Part shown: positions 49,372 through 61,163 of the stretch, piece by piece
Layout: every line of letters begins with the position of its first letter
How positions within the stretch are numbered: the first letter of the stretch is position 1
Assembly: GCF_034440735.1 (NCBI RefSeq)
Contig: NZ_CP140098.1
Location: 367,001-431,000 of the forward strand
Length of the DNA stretch: 64,000 nt
DNA from: Deinococcus sp. AB2017081
GTDB taxonomy: Bacteria > Deinococcota > Deinococci > Deinococcales > Deinococcaceae
Direction: 5' to 3'
Position numbers and translations under genes: made by a program
The notes under the pieces: model-generated
What the model was told of the DNA's origin: nothing
Databases searched by the model: none
The model's input: only the letters and a program-made list of their open reading frames with translations

Positions 49372-49824
49372 TCAGCGCCGCAGCTCCCGGGACAGCAGGG
49401 ACGGGCCGAAACGCAGGCCCACGAGCCTCCGCAGGAACTCGGGCAGCGGGTACGATAGTCGGCGCTGGAAGTAGTTGACGTACTCCGCTGCCGCGAACGC
49501 ACCGAGCGCAGTCGCCGCGAGGCGGTGCGGGCCGTCCAGCCACACGGCGGGCAGCAGGCCGAGCAGCAGCGCGACGTTCACCGGCCGCAGAGCCCGATAC
49601 ACCCGCACCACACCGGCGCGGTCGGGGCGAGCGGGCCACCACAGCCACGTGGCCCAGTACACCGAACCCTGGAGCAGCAGGAATTCCAGCACCACGAAGG
49701 CGTACAGCACGCCAGATCCGGCAGGCGGCGCAGCCCGCGAGTACAGCCACGCGAACACCAGGATGGCCATGCCCTCGCCAGCCGACAGGCTGAGCAGCCG
49801 GCGCTTCAGGACACGCCGTGACAT
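49372..49824 (-). CDS. Small integral membrane protein of unknown function
   Basis: 150 aa with about four hydrophobic helices: [54 protein letters not shown], and [20 protein letters not shown]. The C-terminal tail [21 protein letters not shown] is basic. No family is recognised. It follows the MFS gene in the same direction after 79 bp and could be in its operon. Confidence 0.68.
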   Translation of the reverse strand: MSRRVLKRRLLSLSAGEGMAILVFAWLYSRAAPPAGSGVLYAFVVLEFLLLQGSVYWATWLWWPARPDRAGVVRVYRALRPVNVALLLGLLPAVWLDGPHRLAATALGAFAAAEYVNYFQRRLSYPLPEFLRRLVGLRFGPSLLSRELRR

Positions 49825-49903
49825 GGCCGGCCCACTGCCATACCGGCAGCCGGGGCGGTCGACCGGGCCAGCCGCGCTGGAAGGTGGGCGGTCACCCCGC
49901 GCC

Positions 49904-51139
49904 TCAGCCCACCACGCGGCCCGACACCTCGCCGCGCCCGGTGCCGGGAATGCCGCGCAGCACGTTCAGCATCAGCAGGGTGCCGGCCAGCGACAGCACG
50001 GCCCCCATCAGGAATGCCGAGCCGTGGAAACTGCGGCCCACGCCCAGCGCGTACACGTTCGTGGCGAGGATCGGCCCGACGACCGCGACCAGCGAGTTCA
50101 GGCTGGTGATCGCGCCCTGCACGCGGCCCTGTTCGGTTTCGTCCACCTGCTTGGAGATCAGGCCCTGGATGGCCGGGTTCGCGAGGCCGCCCAGCGCGCC
50201 CACGACCAGTGACGCATACAGCAGCGCCCCGCTGCGCGCCACGCTGAGCACCAGGAACTCCAGCGTGGACGACACGAGGCCGGTCATGATGGTGCGCCGC
50301 TCCCCGAAGCGGGCCATGAACGGCCCGATCAGGCCGCCCTGCACCGCGGCGGTCAGCAGCCCGAAGAACGCGAGGGCCACGCCGTTCTGGGCGGGTGTCC
50401 AGCTCAGGGTGCCCTCGGTGTACAGCACCCACGTGCTGAAGATCGTCTGGCCCGCCAGGCCCAGCAGCACGAACACCAGCGCCAGCGAGCGCAGGATCGG
50501 GTACTCGCCCAGCGCCCGCAGCGGCAGCAGGGGGTTGAGGTCGCTGCGGCGCATGGCCTTGCCCCGACTGCTCGCGGGCAGCGACTCGGGCAGCACGAAC
50601 AGGCCGTACAGCACGTTCAGGCCCGTCAGCGCGGCCGCCGCCAGGAACGGCACGCGCAGGCCGTACTCGCCCAGGAAGCCGCCCAGCGCCGGGCCCAGGA
50701 TGAAGCCCACGCCGAACATCGCGCCCAGCAGCCCGAAGTTCTTCGCGCGCTCCTCCGGCGCGGAGACGTCCGCGATGTACGCGTTGGCGACCGTGAGGCT
50801 CGCGCCGGTGATCCCGGCGATCACGCGACCCACGAACAGCCACGCGAGGTTCGGCGCGAAGGCCAGCAGCAGGTAGTCCAGGCCCATGCCCGTCAGGGCG
50901 AACAGCAGCACCGGCCGCCGCCCGAAGCGGTCGCTGAGCACCCCCAGGATCGGCGCGAAGATGAACTGCATGACCGCGTAGGCGGCCGTGAGCACCCCGA
51001 TGGTGCGCGCCCCCGCGACCTCCGAGCCCGCCAGTTCCTTCACCAGCCCCGGCAGCACCGGGATGATGATCCCGATCCCCACGATGTCGATCAGGGCGGT
51101 CAGCAGGATGAAGATCAGGGCGGCGGGGCGGGAGCGCAT
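49904..51139 (-). CDS. MFS efflux transporter, TetA/TCR-like
   Basis: 411 aa, twelve membrane helices. Motif A of drug:H+ antiporters is [15 protein letters not shown], and motif C-like [18 protein letters not shown] lies in helix 5, so it is a 12-TM DHA1 exporter close to tetracycline-resistance proteins. [16 protein letters not shown] in helix 1 is typical of TetA. Tetracycline as actual substrate is not proven by sequence. No TetR-type regulator is adjacent. Confidence 0.87.
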   Translation of the reverse strand: MRSRPAALIFILLTALIDIVGIGIIIPVLPGLVKELAGSEVAGARTIGVLTAAYAVMQFIFAPILGVLSDRFGRRPVLLFALTGMGLDYLLLAFAPNLAWLFVGRVIAGITGASLTVANAYIADVSAPEERAKNFGLLGAMFGVGFILGPALGGFLGEYGLRVPFLAAAALTGLNVLYGLFVLPESLPASSRGKAMRRSDLNPLLPLRALGEYPILRSLALVFVLLGLAGQTIFSTWVLYTEGTLSWTPAQNGVALAFFGLLTAAVQGGLIGPFMARFGERRTIMTGLVSSTLEFLVLSVARSGALLYASLVVGALGGLANPAIQGLISKQVDETEQGRVQGAITSLNSLVAVVGPILATNVYALGVGRSFHGSAFLMGAVLSLAGTLLMLNVLRGIPGTGRGEVSGRVVG

Positions 51140-51232
51140 ACGACAGCGAGTGTAGGCCCGGGCGGTGGGGGGTGGGCGACATCAGCCATCCGGCGTATGC
51201 CCCGGCCCCGCCCGCGCGCCACACTGCCCCCC

Positions 51233-51772
51233 ATGCCCTCCCCCATGCGGCGCGTCTTGATCGTCGGCAGTCCCGGTTCGGGCAAGAGCACGCTCGCGCT
51301 GGAGCTGGCGCGGCGCACCGGGCTGCCCCTGGTGCATCTGGACGATCTGTATTTTGTGCGTGGCTGGGTGCCGGTCGAACGTGGACTGTGGCTGGAACGT
51401 CTGCAGCACGCGCTGGAGGGCGAGCGCTGGATTGTGGATGGCAACTTCTCCAGTACCCTGCTCCAGCGGGCCTACCGCGCCGACACGGTCATCTTTCTGA
51501 ACCCGCCCCGCTGGCAATGCATATGGCGGGCGTTCTGGCGCGAGCGTCTGGGCCGATACCCGCACGGCGGCCACCCGCCGAAGTGGCCCTCGCGAGCGCT
51601 GCTGCTCGACATCTGGGGCTTCCCGCCGCAGGCCGCGTGGCAGCTGGCGCAGCTCCGGACGGTGCCCGGACTGCGGCTCGTGGTGCTGGCGGGCGACCGC
51701 GAGGTGAGGGCGTTCCTGGCGTCCTGCGAACCGGGCGGAGCGGCCCCGGGCCCTCAGCGGCCGATGAAGTAG
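51233..51772 (+). CDS. P-loop kinase, topology-modulation/adenylate-kinase-like
   Basis: 179 aa. Walker A is [18 protein letters not shown] (about residues 9-26), followed by [22 protein letters not shown] and [21 protein letters not shown], the pattern of FlaR/YlxR-type small P-loop kinases. The substrate is unknown. The start at 51233 is an estimate; in-frame ATGs at 51197 and 51245 are also possible. The last 19 bp overlap the 3' end of the convergent phospholipase gene. Confidence 0.75.
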   Translation: MPSPMRRVLIVGSPGSGKSTLALELARRTGLPLVHLDDLYFVRGWVPVERGLWLERLQHALEGERWIVDGNFSSTLLQRAYRADTVIFLNPPRWQCIWRAFWRERLGRYPHGGHPPKWPSRALLLDIWGFPPQAAWQLAQLRTVPGLRLVVLAGDREVRAFLASCEPGGAAPGPQRPMK

Positions 51773-52248
51773 AGGCCGCCGAACACGCGCACCATGCGGT
51801 ACAGCGCAGCGGCCGTCCACTCGCATGACGGCCGCTGCCCGACGTCCTTCGCGGCGCAGACCTCGCGCATGTGGGCGTACAGCACGTCGTCCGTCCGCCG
51901 GCGGTCGGCGGCGGTGCGCGTGGCGGCGTGCAGGCGCAGGTTGCGGTACCCGAAGTCGTGCTGCCCGCACGCGGCCGTGAAGTCGCGCACGTGGCCCAGT
52001 GTCAGGTGGTCGGCGCAGCCGTTGCGGAACCAGTCCACGCCGGGCCGGGCCTGCGGCGTGCCCGCGTGCCGGGCGTACTCCTGCTCGTACGCCTCCACGC
52101 TGCCCCACGCGACCGTGCGCACGTAGTCCAGCCCGCCCGGCGGCAGGTCACCGGGGGCCACGGTCGGCGGGTAGCAAGCGCAGAGCAGCGCGGCGAGGGC
52201 GGGGGCCAGGGCTGCCCTGCCGCCGCGTGGGCGCTGACGTGGTCGCAT
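51754..52248 (-). CDS. Prokaryotic phospholipase A2, lipoprotein-like signal
   Basis: 164 aa. The core [28 protein letters not shown] carries the His-Asp dyad and Cys pattern of bacterial/fungal PLA2 (PF09056 type), and a second pair of Cys follows (EVCAAKD, SCEW). PLA2 hydrolyses the sn-2 acyl ester of phospholipids, needing Ca2+. The N-terminus has an Arg-rich start, a hydrophobic stretch and LLCAC, so it may be lipid-anchored at Cys25 or so. It converges on the P-loop kinase gene with a 19-bp overlap. Confidence 0.82.
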   Translation of the reverse strand: MRPRQRPRGGRAALAPALAALLCACYPPTVAPGDLPPGGLDYVRTVAWGSVEAYEQEYARHAGTPQARPGVDWFRNGCADHLTLGHVRDFTAACGQHDFGYRNLRLHAATRTAADRRRTDDVLYAHMREVCAAKDVGQRPSCEWTAAALYRMVRVFGGLYFIGR

Positions 52249-52319
52249 GCCTCCAGTGTCGCGCGTGGGCGAGCGAAGGAACGCTCAAGTCGACGTGAGC
52301 CATCCGGCCTACATTCCCC

Positions 52320-52336
52320 TTACGTCCGGGGCGTAA
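52320..52336. promoter_or_regulatory. Radiation/desiccation response motif (RDRM) at the uvrB promoter
   Basis: TTACGTCCGGGGCGTAA, a 17-bp palindrome with 5-bp arms, has the length and arm sequence of the RDRM bound by the Deinococcus repressor DdrO, which IrrE/PprI cleaves after DNA damage. TAAAAT (52334-52339) overlaps it as a probable -10 box, so binding would block initiation. uvrB is a known member of the RDR regulon in the genus. Confidence 0.85.
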
Positions 52337-52393
52337 AATATGGAGATTCGTTCGGCACGTGCGGCCGCTCTCCCCTGCCCTCCCGGAGGTTCC

Positions 52394-54409
<2,016 letters not shown>

Positions 54410-54421
54410 GGTTCAGCTCCT

Positions 54422-54455
54422 CGCAGGCGTCGGAGGGAACTCTCCGACGCCTGCG
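54422..54455. terminator. Bidirectional terminator after uvrB
   Basis: CGCAGGCGTCGGAG (54422-54435) pairs perfectly over 14 bp with CTCCGACGCCTGCG (54442-54455), 6-nt loop. It lies between uvrB and the convergent GGDEF gene. Confidence 0.85.
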
Positions 54456-54461
54456 GCTCTG

Positions 54462-56018
54462 TCACGCCGTCCGCTCCCCATCCGAGATCACGCAGTCGCG
54501 CCCGCCGGTCTTGCCCTGGTAGAGCAGAAGGTCGGCGCGGCGCAGGGCGGCTTTCAGGTCACCGTCCGGACAGCAGGCCACGCCGGCGGTGAAGGTCACG
54601 CGGGGCAGGTCATCGGCCAGGGTGGTTGCCGTCCGCACATCGTCCAGCACATCGTCCAGCAGGGTGCAGGCATCGTGTGGGGAGAGGCCGGGAAACAGGG
54701 CGACGAACTCCTCGCCGCCGCTGCGGGCCACGAAGGCCAAGGGCAGTTCCTGCCGCAGGCGGGTGGCGAAGGCGTGCAGCACGCGGTCACCGGTCTCGTG
54801 GCCATGCCGGTCGTTCACGGCCTTGAAGTGGTCGATGTCGATGATCGCCACTGCACCCGGACGCTCGCGCAGCAGGGCCGCACCGGTGTCGAGCAGGTGG
54901 CGGCGGTTGGGGAGGCCGGTCAGGTCGTCGGTGTGGCTCAGGCGGCCGAGTTCCTCGGCGCGGCGCTGCCCGGCCTCGGCCTGGGCGCGCATCAACTCGG
55001 TGCGGTGCATGACCTCCAGGGCGCTGACGCGCTGTTCATGCTCGTCCTGGCGCAGCGTCCGCAGCAGCTGCACGTGGGCCCGCAGGTGGCGCAGCGCCTC
55101 GGCCGGTGTGCCCTGCGCCTCGTACAGGTCGGCCAGCAGGGCGTGGGCCTGCATGACCATGCCCCGCAGCTGAGCGGCCTGGGCATCGGCGACGAAGGTG
55201 TGGAGCAGGTCAAGGCTGTCCGTGAGCCGGCCCTGCGCGGCCAGCAGGCGGGCCAGGGGCTCCACGGCCTCCCACATGGGCCGGTCACCGTACTGCACCT
55301 GGCGCCGCAGCGCTTCCCGCAGCCGCGCCTCGGCCCGCGCCGGAGCCGTGGCCGTGTCCAGCGCACCCTGCTGGGCCAGCGCCATGCTGTGGACGTACGG
55401 CAGGCCATGCCGCTGGGCCAGCTGCATGGCACGTTCCAGCTGCTCGCGGGCGTCCTCCGGCCGGCCGCTCTGCGTGGCCGCCACGGCGAGGTTCAGGTGC
55501 GTGAAGGCCTGTCCGCCGACGTTCTGCGCTGCCCGGAAACTCTCGAGCGCCTGCTGCAGGTAGGGGCGGCCCTGCTGTGTTCCCCGGTCGTTGTGCATCA
55601 CGCCGATGTCGTGCAGGGTACAGGCCTCGATCTCGGTCTCGCCCAGGGCCCGGCACAGCGCGAGCTGGCCCTCGACCAGGGACATGCTCTGGGCCATCTC
55701 GCCGACCTCGAACCCCAGCGCGATCCGGATGTTCATGGCCCGGCACGCCCACACGTCGTGGGCGCCGGGCCGGGCCAGCACAGGCTGAAGGGATTCCAGG
55801 GTCTCGACCATGAGGCCCGAGCGCCAGCTCGCATACGCGCTGAGCACCCGTTCGGCCACCATGACCAGCGGCGCGTCCGGCTGCCCGGCCAGCCACGCGC
55901 GCACCTGCCCGAGCACGGCCGGATGGTTCGACCGGTCATGTTCCCGGTGACGCCACAGGTCGTCCAGCCGCGCGAGCCACGCCCCGGCGGTACCGGGCAT
56001 CTGCGGTGTGATGGGCAT
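54462..56018 (-). CDS. TPR-GGDEF diguanylate cyclase
   Basis: 518 aa, soluble. Residues ~40-320 form tetratricopeptide-type helical repeats ([66 protein letters not shown]). A coiled linker ([16 protein letters not shown]) leads to the GGDEF domain, with [29 protein letters not shown] and active-site GGEEF at 434-438. No RxxD inhibitory site is visible. It makes cyclic-di-GMP, with the repeats probably acting as a protein-interaction sensor. The start at 56018 may be leaderless, as a TATCCT lies about 12 bp upstream and no Shine-Dalgarno sequence is seen. Confidence 0.87.
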   Translation of the reverse strand: MPITPQMPGTAGAWLARLDDLWRHREHDRSNHPAVLGQVRAWLAGQPDAPLVMVAERVLSAYASWRSGLMVETLESLQPVLARPGAHDVWACRAMNIRIALGFEVGEMAQSMSLVEGQLALCRALGETEIEACTLHDIGVMHNDRGTQQGRPYLQQALESFRAAQNVGGQAFTHLNLAVAATQSGRPEDAREQLERAMQLAQRHGLPYVHSMALAQQGALDTATAPARAEARLREALRRQVQYGDRPMWEAVEPLARLLAAQGRLTDSLDLLHTFVADAQAAQLRGMVMQAHALLADLYEAQGTPAEALRHLRAHVQLLRTLRQDEHEQRVSALEVMHRTELMRAQAEAGQRRAEELGRLSHTDDLTGLPNRRHLLDTGAALLRERPGAVAIIDIDHFKAVNDRHGHETGDRVLHAFATRLRQELPLAFVARSGGEEFVALFPGLSPHDACTLLDDVLDDVRTATTLADDLPRVTFTAGVACCPDGDLKAALRRADLLLYQGKTGGRDCVISDGERTA

Positions 56019-56194
56019 ATCACCCAGGATAGGGGGCACGGACGGACTGTGGTCATGACACCTTCTGGCAGGACGCTCAATGTGCGCACAGGACTTCACC
56101 AAGTCCGTGTGAACCGGTGGCGGACGTGCGGCGACGCCACAGCCGGAACAATGGTGCGCGACACGCCTGCCCGACGCAGGCGACAGGAGGCACC

Positions 56195-57430
56195 ATGAGC
56201 ACAGCGAAACGCAGCACCATGAAGGCCGTGGTCTGGCACGGGATCGGCGACATCCGCGTGGACGACGTTCCCGAACCGACCATCCAGGAGCCCACCGACG
56301 CCATCGTGCGGCTGACCGCCAGCGCGATCTGCGGCACCGACCTGCACTTCATCCGGGGCACCATGAGCGGCATGGTGCCGGGCACGATCCTGGGTCACGA
56401 GGGCGTGGGCGTGATCGAGGAAGTCGGCGCGGACGTGCGGAACTTCGCCCCCGGCGACCGCGTGGTGATTCCCTCCACGGTGTCGTGCGGGTACTGTCCG
56501 CAGTGCCGCGAGGGCAACACCGCGCAGTGCGACAACGCCAACCCCAACGGCCCGGACGCCGGCACCGCCTTCTATGGCGGCCCCAAGGACTCCGGCCCCC
56601 TCCAGGGCATGCAGGCCGAGAAGCTGCGGGCGCTGTACGCCAATTCCAGCCTGATCAAGCTGCCGGACAACGTGTCCGACGAGCAGGCCATCCTGCTGTC
56701 CGACATCTTCCCCACGGCGTATTTCGGTGCAGAGCTGGCCGGCGTGAAGACCGGCAGCGTGGTCGTGGTGCTGGGCTGCGGCCCGGTCGGGCAGTTTGCG
56801 ATCATCAGCGCGAAGTTGCAGGGGGCCACGCGGATCATCGCCGTGGATCGCCTGGACGACCGCCTGGCGATGGCCCGCACGAACGGCGCCGAGACCATCA
56901 ACTTCGAGCACGAAGACCCGGTCGAGGCCGTCCTGCGCCTGACCGGCAAGACCGGTGCGGACTGCGTGATCGACGCCGTCGGCGTGGATGCCCAGCATGC
57001 CCACGGCGGCCCCGCGAAGCCCGATGCCAAGAAGGCGAAGCAGGACGAGGAGACGGTGGAGACGGTCGCGCCGGACGCCAAGCCGGAGAACGGCCAGTGG
57101 GTGCCGGGCGACGCGCCCACCCAGGCGGCCGAATGGGCGGTCGGGATGGTGCGCAAGGCCGGGCAGATCGGCATCATCGGCGTGTACTCGCCGAGCGTCG
57201 AGAGCTACCCGCTGGGCAAGGCCATGAACAAGAACCTGACCGTGCGCATGGGCAACTGCAACCACCGCACCTATATCCCGAAGCTGCTGGAGTACGTGGC
57301 CGCGGGCGTGGTCGATCCCACGAAGGTCATCACGCAGCACGAGCACATGGACAGCGCCATCGAGGCCTACGAGGCCTTCGACCAGCGCCAGCCCGGCTGG
57401 ATCAAGGTGGAACTGCAGCCCCAGGCGTAG
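56195..57430 (+). CDS. Zinc-dependent alcohol/formaldehyde dehydrogenase-like protein
   Basis: 411 aa, medium-chain dehydrogenase. Catalytic zinc ligands in CGTDLHF and GHEGVGVIEEVG, a structural-zinc loop with CGYCPQC and a later Cys, and an NAD-binding VVVLGCGPVGQFAI. An insert at about 270-305 rich in Lys/Glu (PDAKKAKQDEETVETVAPD) is characteristic of a subgroup of formaldehyde-dehydrogenase-like enzymes. AGGAGG lies 4-5 nt before the ATG at 56195. The substrate is probably a small alcohol or aldehyde, not settled. Confidence 0.87.
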   Translation: MSTAKRSTMKAVVWHGIGDIRVDDVPEPTIQEPTDAIVRLTASAICGTDLHFIRGTMSGMVPGTILGHEGVGVIEEVGADVRNFAPGDRVVIPSTVSCGYCPQCREGNTAQCDNANPNGPDAGTAFYGGPKDSGPLQGMQAEKLRALYANSSLIKLPDNVSDEQAILLSDIFPTAYFGAELAGVKTGSVVVVLGCGPVGQFAIISAKLQGATRIIAVDRLDDRLAMARTNGAETINFEHEDPVEAVLRLTGKTGADCVIDAVGVDAQHAHGGPAKPDAKKAKQDEETVETVAPDAKPENGQWVPGDAPTQAAEWAVGMVRKAGQIGIIGVYSPSVESYPLGKAMNKNLTVRMGNCNHRTYIPKLLEYVAAGVVDPTKVITQHEHMDSAIEAYEAFDQRQPGWIKVELQPQA

Positions 57431-57479
57431 GCCAACCGGACGATCCGTTCCGCTCCCGGACGGGCGCACACTGGCGATC

Positions 57480-57995
57480 ATGTCCAGCGTGCGCCCGTTC
57501 ACCGTGGCCGATGCTCCGGCCGTCGCGGCCGTGCAGGTCTGCACCTGCCGTCTCGACCACGCGCCCCACGTCCCGCCAGGCTTCTGGGACGGCGTGACGG
57601 TGGAGGCACAGACCGGCGACTGGCGGCCGTGGCCTGCGCAGTACCCGGACGATCTCCTGCTCGTCGCGGAGGACGCCGGCGAGATCGCGGGCTACGTCCT
57701 GGCGCGGTGCGGCCCGTCCCACGGGACGGACGCCGAGGTCATGGCGCTGCCTGTCCGCCCGGCGTCGCGCGGACAGGGGCACGGCCGTGCGCTGCTGCGG
57801 GCCGCCGTGGAGGGCGTGCAGGCCGCCGGGGCGCGGAGCGTGGGGCTCGCCACGCTGGAGGGCAACCCGGTGCGCGCGTGGTACGGGGTGCGCGGCGGAC
57901 GGGAGGTGGCCACCCGCGAGGACGATGTCGACGGCTGGCCGGGGCGGGAGGTCGTGTGGCCAGACCCTGGAGCGCTGCTGGCCGCGCTGGCGTGA
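57480..57995 (+). CDS. GNAT-family N-acetyltransferase
   Basis: 171 aa, one GNAT domain. VRPFTVADAPAVAAVQVCTCRLDH at the N-terminus and the acetyl-CoA loop LPVRPASRGQGHGRALLRAAVE (RGQGHG) in motif A, then GLATLEGNPVRAWYGVRGGREV in motif B. The acceptor is unknown. 49 bp separate it from the dehydrogenase gene. Confidence 0.83.
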   Translation: MSSVRPFTVADAPAVAAVQVCTCRLDHAPHVPPGFWDGVTVEAQTGDWRPWPAQYPDDLLLVAEDAGEIAGYVLARCGPSHGTDAEVMALPVRPASRGQGHGRALLRAAVEGVQAAGARSVGLATLEGNPVRAWYGVRGGREVATREDDVDGWPGREVVWPDPGALLAALA

Positions 57996-58067
57996 GCTCG
58001 GTTCAGCCCGCATTCGGGAACCATTCAGCTGGACTGCCCATAATGGGCGGTGAACGAAGGAGAACGC

Positions 58068-59450
58068 ATGCTTGATGCCAGAGTTCAGCCCCACCGGGAG
58101 TTCCTGCTCGCCCAGACGGCCGGACAGAAGCTGTTCCTGACCCTGACCGTCACCCCGACGGCGCAGGCGCAGGCGGCCCGGCCCGACCTGAGCGTGGTGT
58201 TCGTCGTGGACACCAGCGGCTCCATGCGCGAGGTCGTGACCGAGCCGACCGGAACCACTGGCCGCACCACCACCGTGGACGGCAAGAAGTACGAGATCGT
58301 GAAGGGCGCGCGGAACAAACTGGAACTGCTCACCGAGGCCCTGACCGGCATCATCGAGTCCGACCTGCTGCGCCCCGCGGACCGGATCGCGCTGGTGAAG
58401 TTCGACGACATGGCCGACGTACTCGTTCCCTTCACGCCCGCGAGCGACACGAAACGGCTGCTGGCGGGCGTGGAGCGGCTGGACTGGTACTCGGGCGGCA
58501 CGAACATGGGCCTGGGCATGCAGGCCGGCGCGAAGCTGCTCCAGGGCGAACATGGCAGCCGCCGGATGGTGCTCCTGACCGACGGACAGGCCTTCGACGC
58601 ACCGGTCGTCGAGGAGCAGGCGGGCGTACTGGCTGGCCTCCAGATCCCCGTGACGACGGTCGGCGTGGGCGACGAGGTCAACACCGAGCTGCTCACCCTG
58701 ATCACGGATCGTACCCAGGGCCAGCCCATCGACGTGGTGCCCGACACCGATAACCCGCAGCCGCCGGCGGTGCGGGCCACGGAACTGCCGCAGGCGCTGC
58801 TGGGCGACCTGAAGCAGGCGGCCAACGAGGTCGTCACGAACGTCGCCCTGAGCGTGCGTACCGTGAAAGACGTGGTGCTGGATCGCGTGACACGGGTGCA
58901 GCCCACCCAGACCGATGTGGCGCAGGTCGATGGCCCGCTGCAGCTCGGGAACGTCGAGGCCGGGATCGGCGCGACCTATGTACTCGAGTTCACGCTGCCC
59001 GCCCGCCCCACGGCGCGGATGCGGCTGGCCCAGCTGGGCCTCACATACCAGGTACCCGGCGCGAACTACCGGGGCGAGATCCCACCGCTGGACGTGGTCG
59101 TGGAGTTCACGGGCGACGAGGCCATGGCCGCCCGCGTCGATCCCGGCGTGATGCAGTGGGTGCAGCAGCGCAACATCGAGGGACTGGTCGCGCAGGCCAC
59201 CCGCGAGGCCAGGAGCGACCCGGCCCAGGCCGCCAAGACCCTGGAACTGGCCCGCAGCATGACCCAGCGCCTCGGGAACGGCGCGATGACACAGGTGCTC
59301 GACCGGGCCATCGGGGAACTGGGCAGCAGCAAGACCATCAGCCTGGGCACCGCCAAGACCATGCGTCTGGGGGCCAAGACCCAGACCCTGAAGTCCTCGG
59401 ACGGGGGCCTGCCCTCCGACGAGGACATCCGGAGGATGACGGGCGCTTGA
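58068..59450 (+). CDS. VWA-domain protein, first gene of a phospho-signalling operon
   Basis: 460 aa. A von Willebrand A domain at about 40-210 has an intact MIDAS (DTSGS at 48-52; GGTNMGLGM; LLTDGQAFD). A beta-rich domain (210-345) and a helical region follow. The C-terminal tail is unusual: SSKTISLGTAKTMRLGAKTQTL repeats a T-x-x-LG unit and could be a Thr-phosphorylation site for the kinase and an FHA ligand (inference). AAGGAG precedes the ATG at 58068 by 6-7 nt. No signal peptide. Kinase, FHA and phosphatase genes follow in order. Confidence 0.87.
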   Translation: MLDARVQPHREFLLAQTAGQKLFLTLTVTPTAQAQAARPDLSVVFVVDTSGSMREVVTEPTGTTGRTTTVDGKKYEIVKGARNKLELLTEALTGIIESDLLRPADRIALVKFDDMADVLVPFTPASDTKRLLAGVERLDWYSGGTNMGLGMQAGAKLLQGEHGSRRMVLLTDGQAFDAPVVEEQAGVLAGLQIPVTTVGVGDEVNTELLTLITDRTQGQPIDVVPDTDNPQPPAVRATELPQALLGDLKQAANEVVTNVALSVRTVKDVVLDRVTRVQPTQTDVAQVDGPLQLGNVEAGIGATYVLEFTLPARPTARMRLAQLGLTYQVPGANYRGEIPPLDVVVEFTGDEAMAARVDPGVMQWVQQRNIEGLVAQATREARSDPAQAAKTLELARSMTQRLGNGAMTQVLDRAIGELGSSKTISLGTAKTMRLGAKTQTLKSSDGGLPSDEDIRRMTGA

Positions 59451-59520
59451 GCCACACGGTGCAGAGCGTTCTGCCGGCTCCGGTGGTGGGGCACGGCCGA
59501 TCCGATCCTCCGGGCGGCGT

Positions 59521-61122
59521 GTGAGCAGCACGGCCTGCCCGGTGTGCGGGTCGCCCGTGGGAGCAGCGGACACCGTGTGCCGCACCTGCGGGGCCCCGCT
59601 CACGCCCGGCGCGGCGTCGGCCGCCGCCAAGGCGGTCACGGCGGCGCTGGCCCTGCCGGCGGGCTGCACGCTGGCGGGCGGGCAGTACGTCCTGAGCCGC
59701 GTGCTGGGGCGCGGCGGCTTCGGCATCACCTACGACGCGCAGGACGTGCGGCTGGGCCTGCGGGTGGCCGTCAAGGAACTGTTCGTGGACGGCTCGCAGC
59801 GGCGGGTGGCGGCCGTGATCCCACCGGGGAACCTCAGTCCGGCCGAATTTCAGGAGACCAAGCAGCGTTTCCTGGAAGAGGCCAAGGTGCTGGCCCGCTT
59901 CAACGATCCGGGCATCGTGCGGGTACTGAACTACTTCGAGGAGAACAGCACCGCGTATCTGGTGATGGAATTCCTGGAGGGCGAGACCCTGGGCGGCCTG
60001 ATCGAGAAGCGCGGCCCGCTGCCCCCGCAGGTCGCACTGGAGGTCGCCCGCTCGCTGGCGAAGACCCTGGAACACGTCCACGGCGCGGGTCTGCTTCACC
60101 GCGATATCAAGCCCGACAACGTCTTCCTGCACAAGACCGGGCGGATCGTGCTGATCGACTTCGGCTCGGTGCGGGCCTATGCGCCGGGCCGCACGGTCAG
60201 CCACACGCGGCTGGTCACGCCCGGCTACGCGCCGCTGGAGCAGTACGGCAACAGCGCCCGGTACGGCCCGTACACCGACATCTACTCGCTGGGAGCCACC
60301 CTGCACCACGCCCTGACCGGCCAGATGCCGCCCGCCGCGACCGACCTGATGCTGGGCACGCCGCTCCCGCCGCTGCCGGCGGGCACCCCCGCCCCGCTGC
60401 GCCGCGCCATCGAGAAGTCCATGGCCCTGCGCGTCGAGGAACGCCCCCAGACCGCCCGCGCCCTGGAAGAACTGCTGATCGGGCCGCCCCAGGCGACCGC
60501 CGCGCCGCGTCCTGCTCCAGCGCCGACGCAGACTGCACCCGCCCCGCAGCCCGCCCCGCGCCCCCAGCCGGCGCCGCAGCCGACGCCCGTGCCCCGTCCT
60601 CAACCTCAGCCGGCTCCGGCGGCCCGGCCTGCGCCGACGCCTGCCCCTGCCCCGCGCCCCACGCCAGCGCCCACTCCACCTCCGGCTCCGGTGGTGATGT
60701 CCAGCCCTACCCCGGCCCAGCCAGTCAAGGTCGCGCCGAAGCCGCCCGCCGCACCGCCTCCAGCGAACATCCCGCTGCCTCCGCGCCCTACGCCGCTGCC
60801 GCGCATCCTGCTGGTCGCGCTGTGCGTGGGGCTGGGGGGCGTGACCGGGCTGGTGCAGTTGCCCGCCCTGCTTCCGGCCATCGGGCAGCTCGGCACGCCG
60901 GGCCTGCTGGTCGCCGGGCTGATCGGCGCGGCGGCGGGCTTCGTGGCCGGGCAGGTGGCGTGGCTGGCGCTGCCGCTGGCGTTGCCGGCCGGCACGGCGG
61001 CGCTGGCCGTCCTGTACGCGAACGGCGCGGCGCTGCACTGGCCCACCGTCGCGGCGCTGGGGGTCATGGCGGCCGTCCTCTCGCTCTTCGTCCTGCGGCT
61101 GATCCGCCGCATTTCCTTCTGA
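59521..61122 (+). CDS. Membrane Ser/Thr protein kinase with N-terminal zinc ribbon
   Basis: 533 aa, GTG start. Zinc ribbon CPVC...CRTC (6-24). Kinase domain about 55-320: Gly loop GRGGFG (63-68), Lys85, HRDIKPDN (193-200), DFG (213-215), and a TPGYAPLEQY segment in the activation region. A Pro/Ala-rich linker of about 100 residues (325-420) leads to about four membrane helices (423-530). So the kinase faces the cytoplasm, tethered by a long flexible arm. It probably phosphorylates the VWA or FHA partners. Confidence 0.92.
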   Translation: MSSTACPVCGSPVGAADTVCRTCGAPLTPGAASAAAKAVTAALALPAGCTLAGGQYVLSRVLGRGGFGITYDAQDVRLGLRVAVKELFVDGSQRRVAAVIPPGNLSPAEFQETKQRFLEEAKVLARFNDPGIVRVLNYFEENSTAYLVMEFLEGETLGGLIEKRGPLPPQVALEVARSLAKTLEHVHGAGLLHRDIKPDNVFLHKTGRIVLIDFGSVRAYAPGRTVSHTRLVTPGYAPLEQYGNSARYGPYTDIYSLGATLHHALTGQMPPAATDLMLGTPLPPLPAGTPAPLRRAIEKSMALRVEERPQTARALEELLIGPPQATAAPRPAPAPTQTAPAPQPAPRPQPAPQPTPVPRPQPQPAPAARPAPTPAPAPRPTPAPTPPPAPVVMSSPTPAQPVKVAPKPPAAPPPANIPLPPRPTPLPRILLVALCVGLGGVTGLVQLPALLPAIGQLGTPGLLVAGLIGAAAGFVAGQVAWLALPLALPAGTAALAVLYANGAALHWPTVAALGVMAAVLSLFVLRLIRRISF

Positions 61123-61163
61123 CCCGCTCCCGCTCTCCGCTTCTCGCCCCTGGAGGAACACCC

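Noticed and set aside
59544..61163. Long open frame joining the kinase region to the FHA gene
   Set aside because: It is the +2 frame of the kinase gene, without domain sequence. A clear TGGAGGA and ATG at 61164 mark the FHA start.
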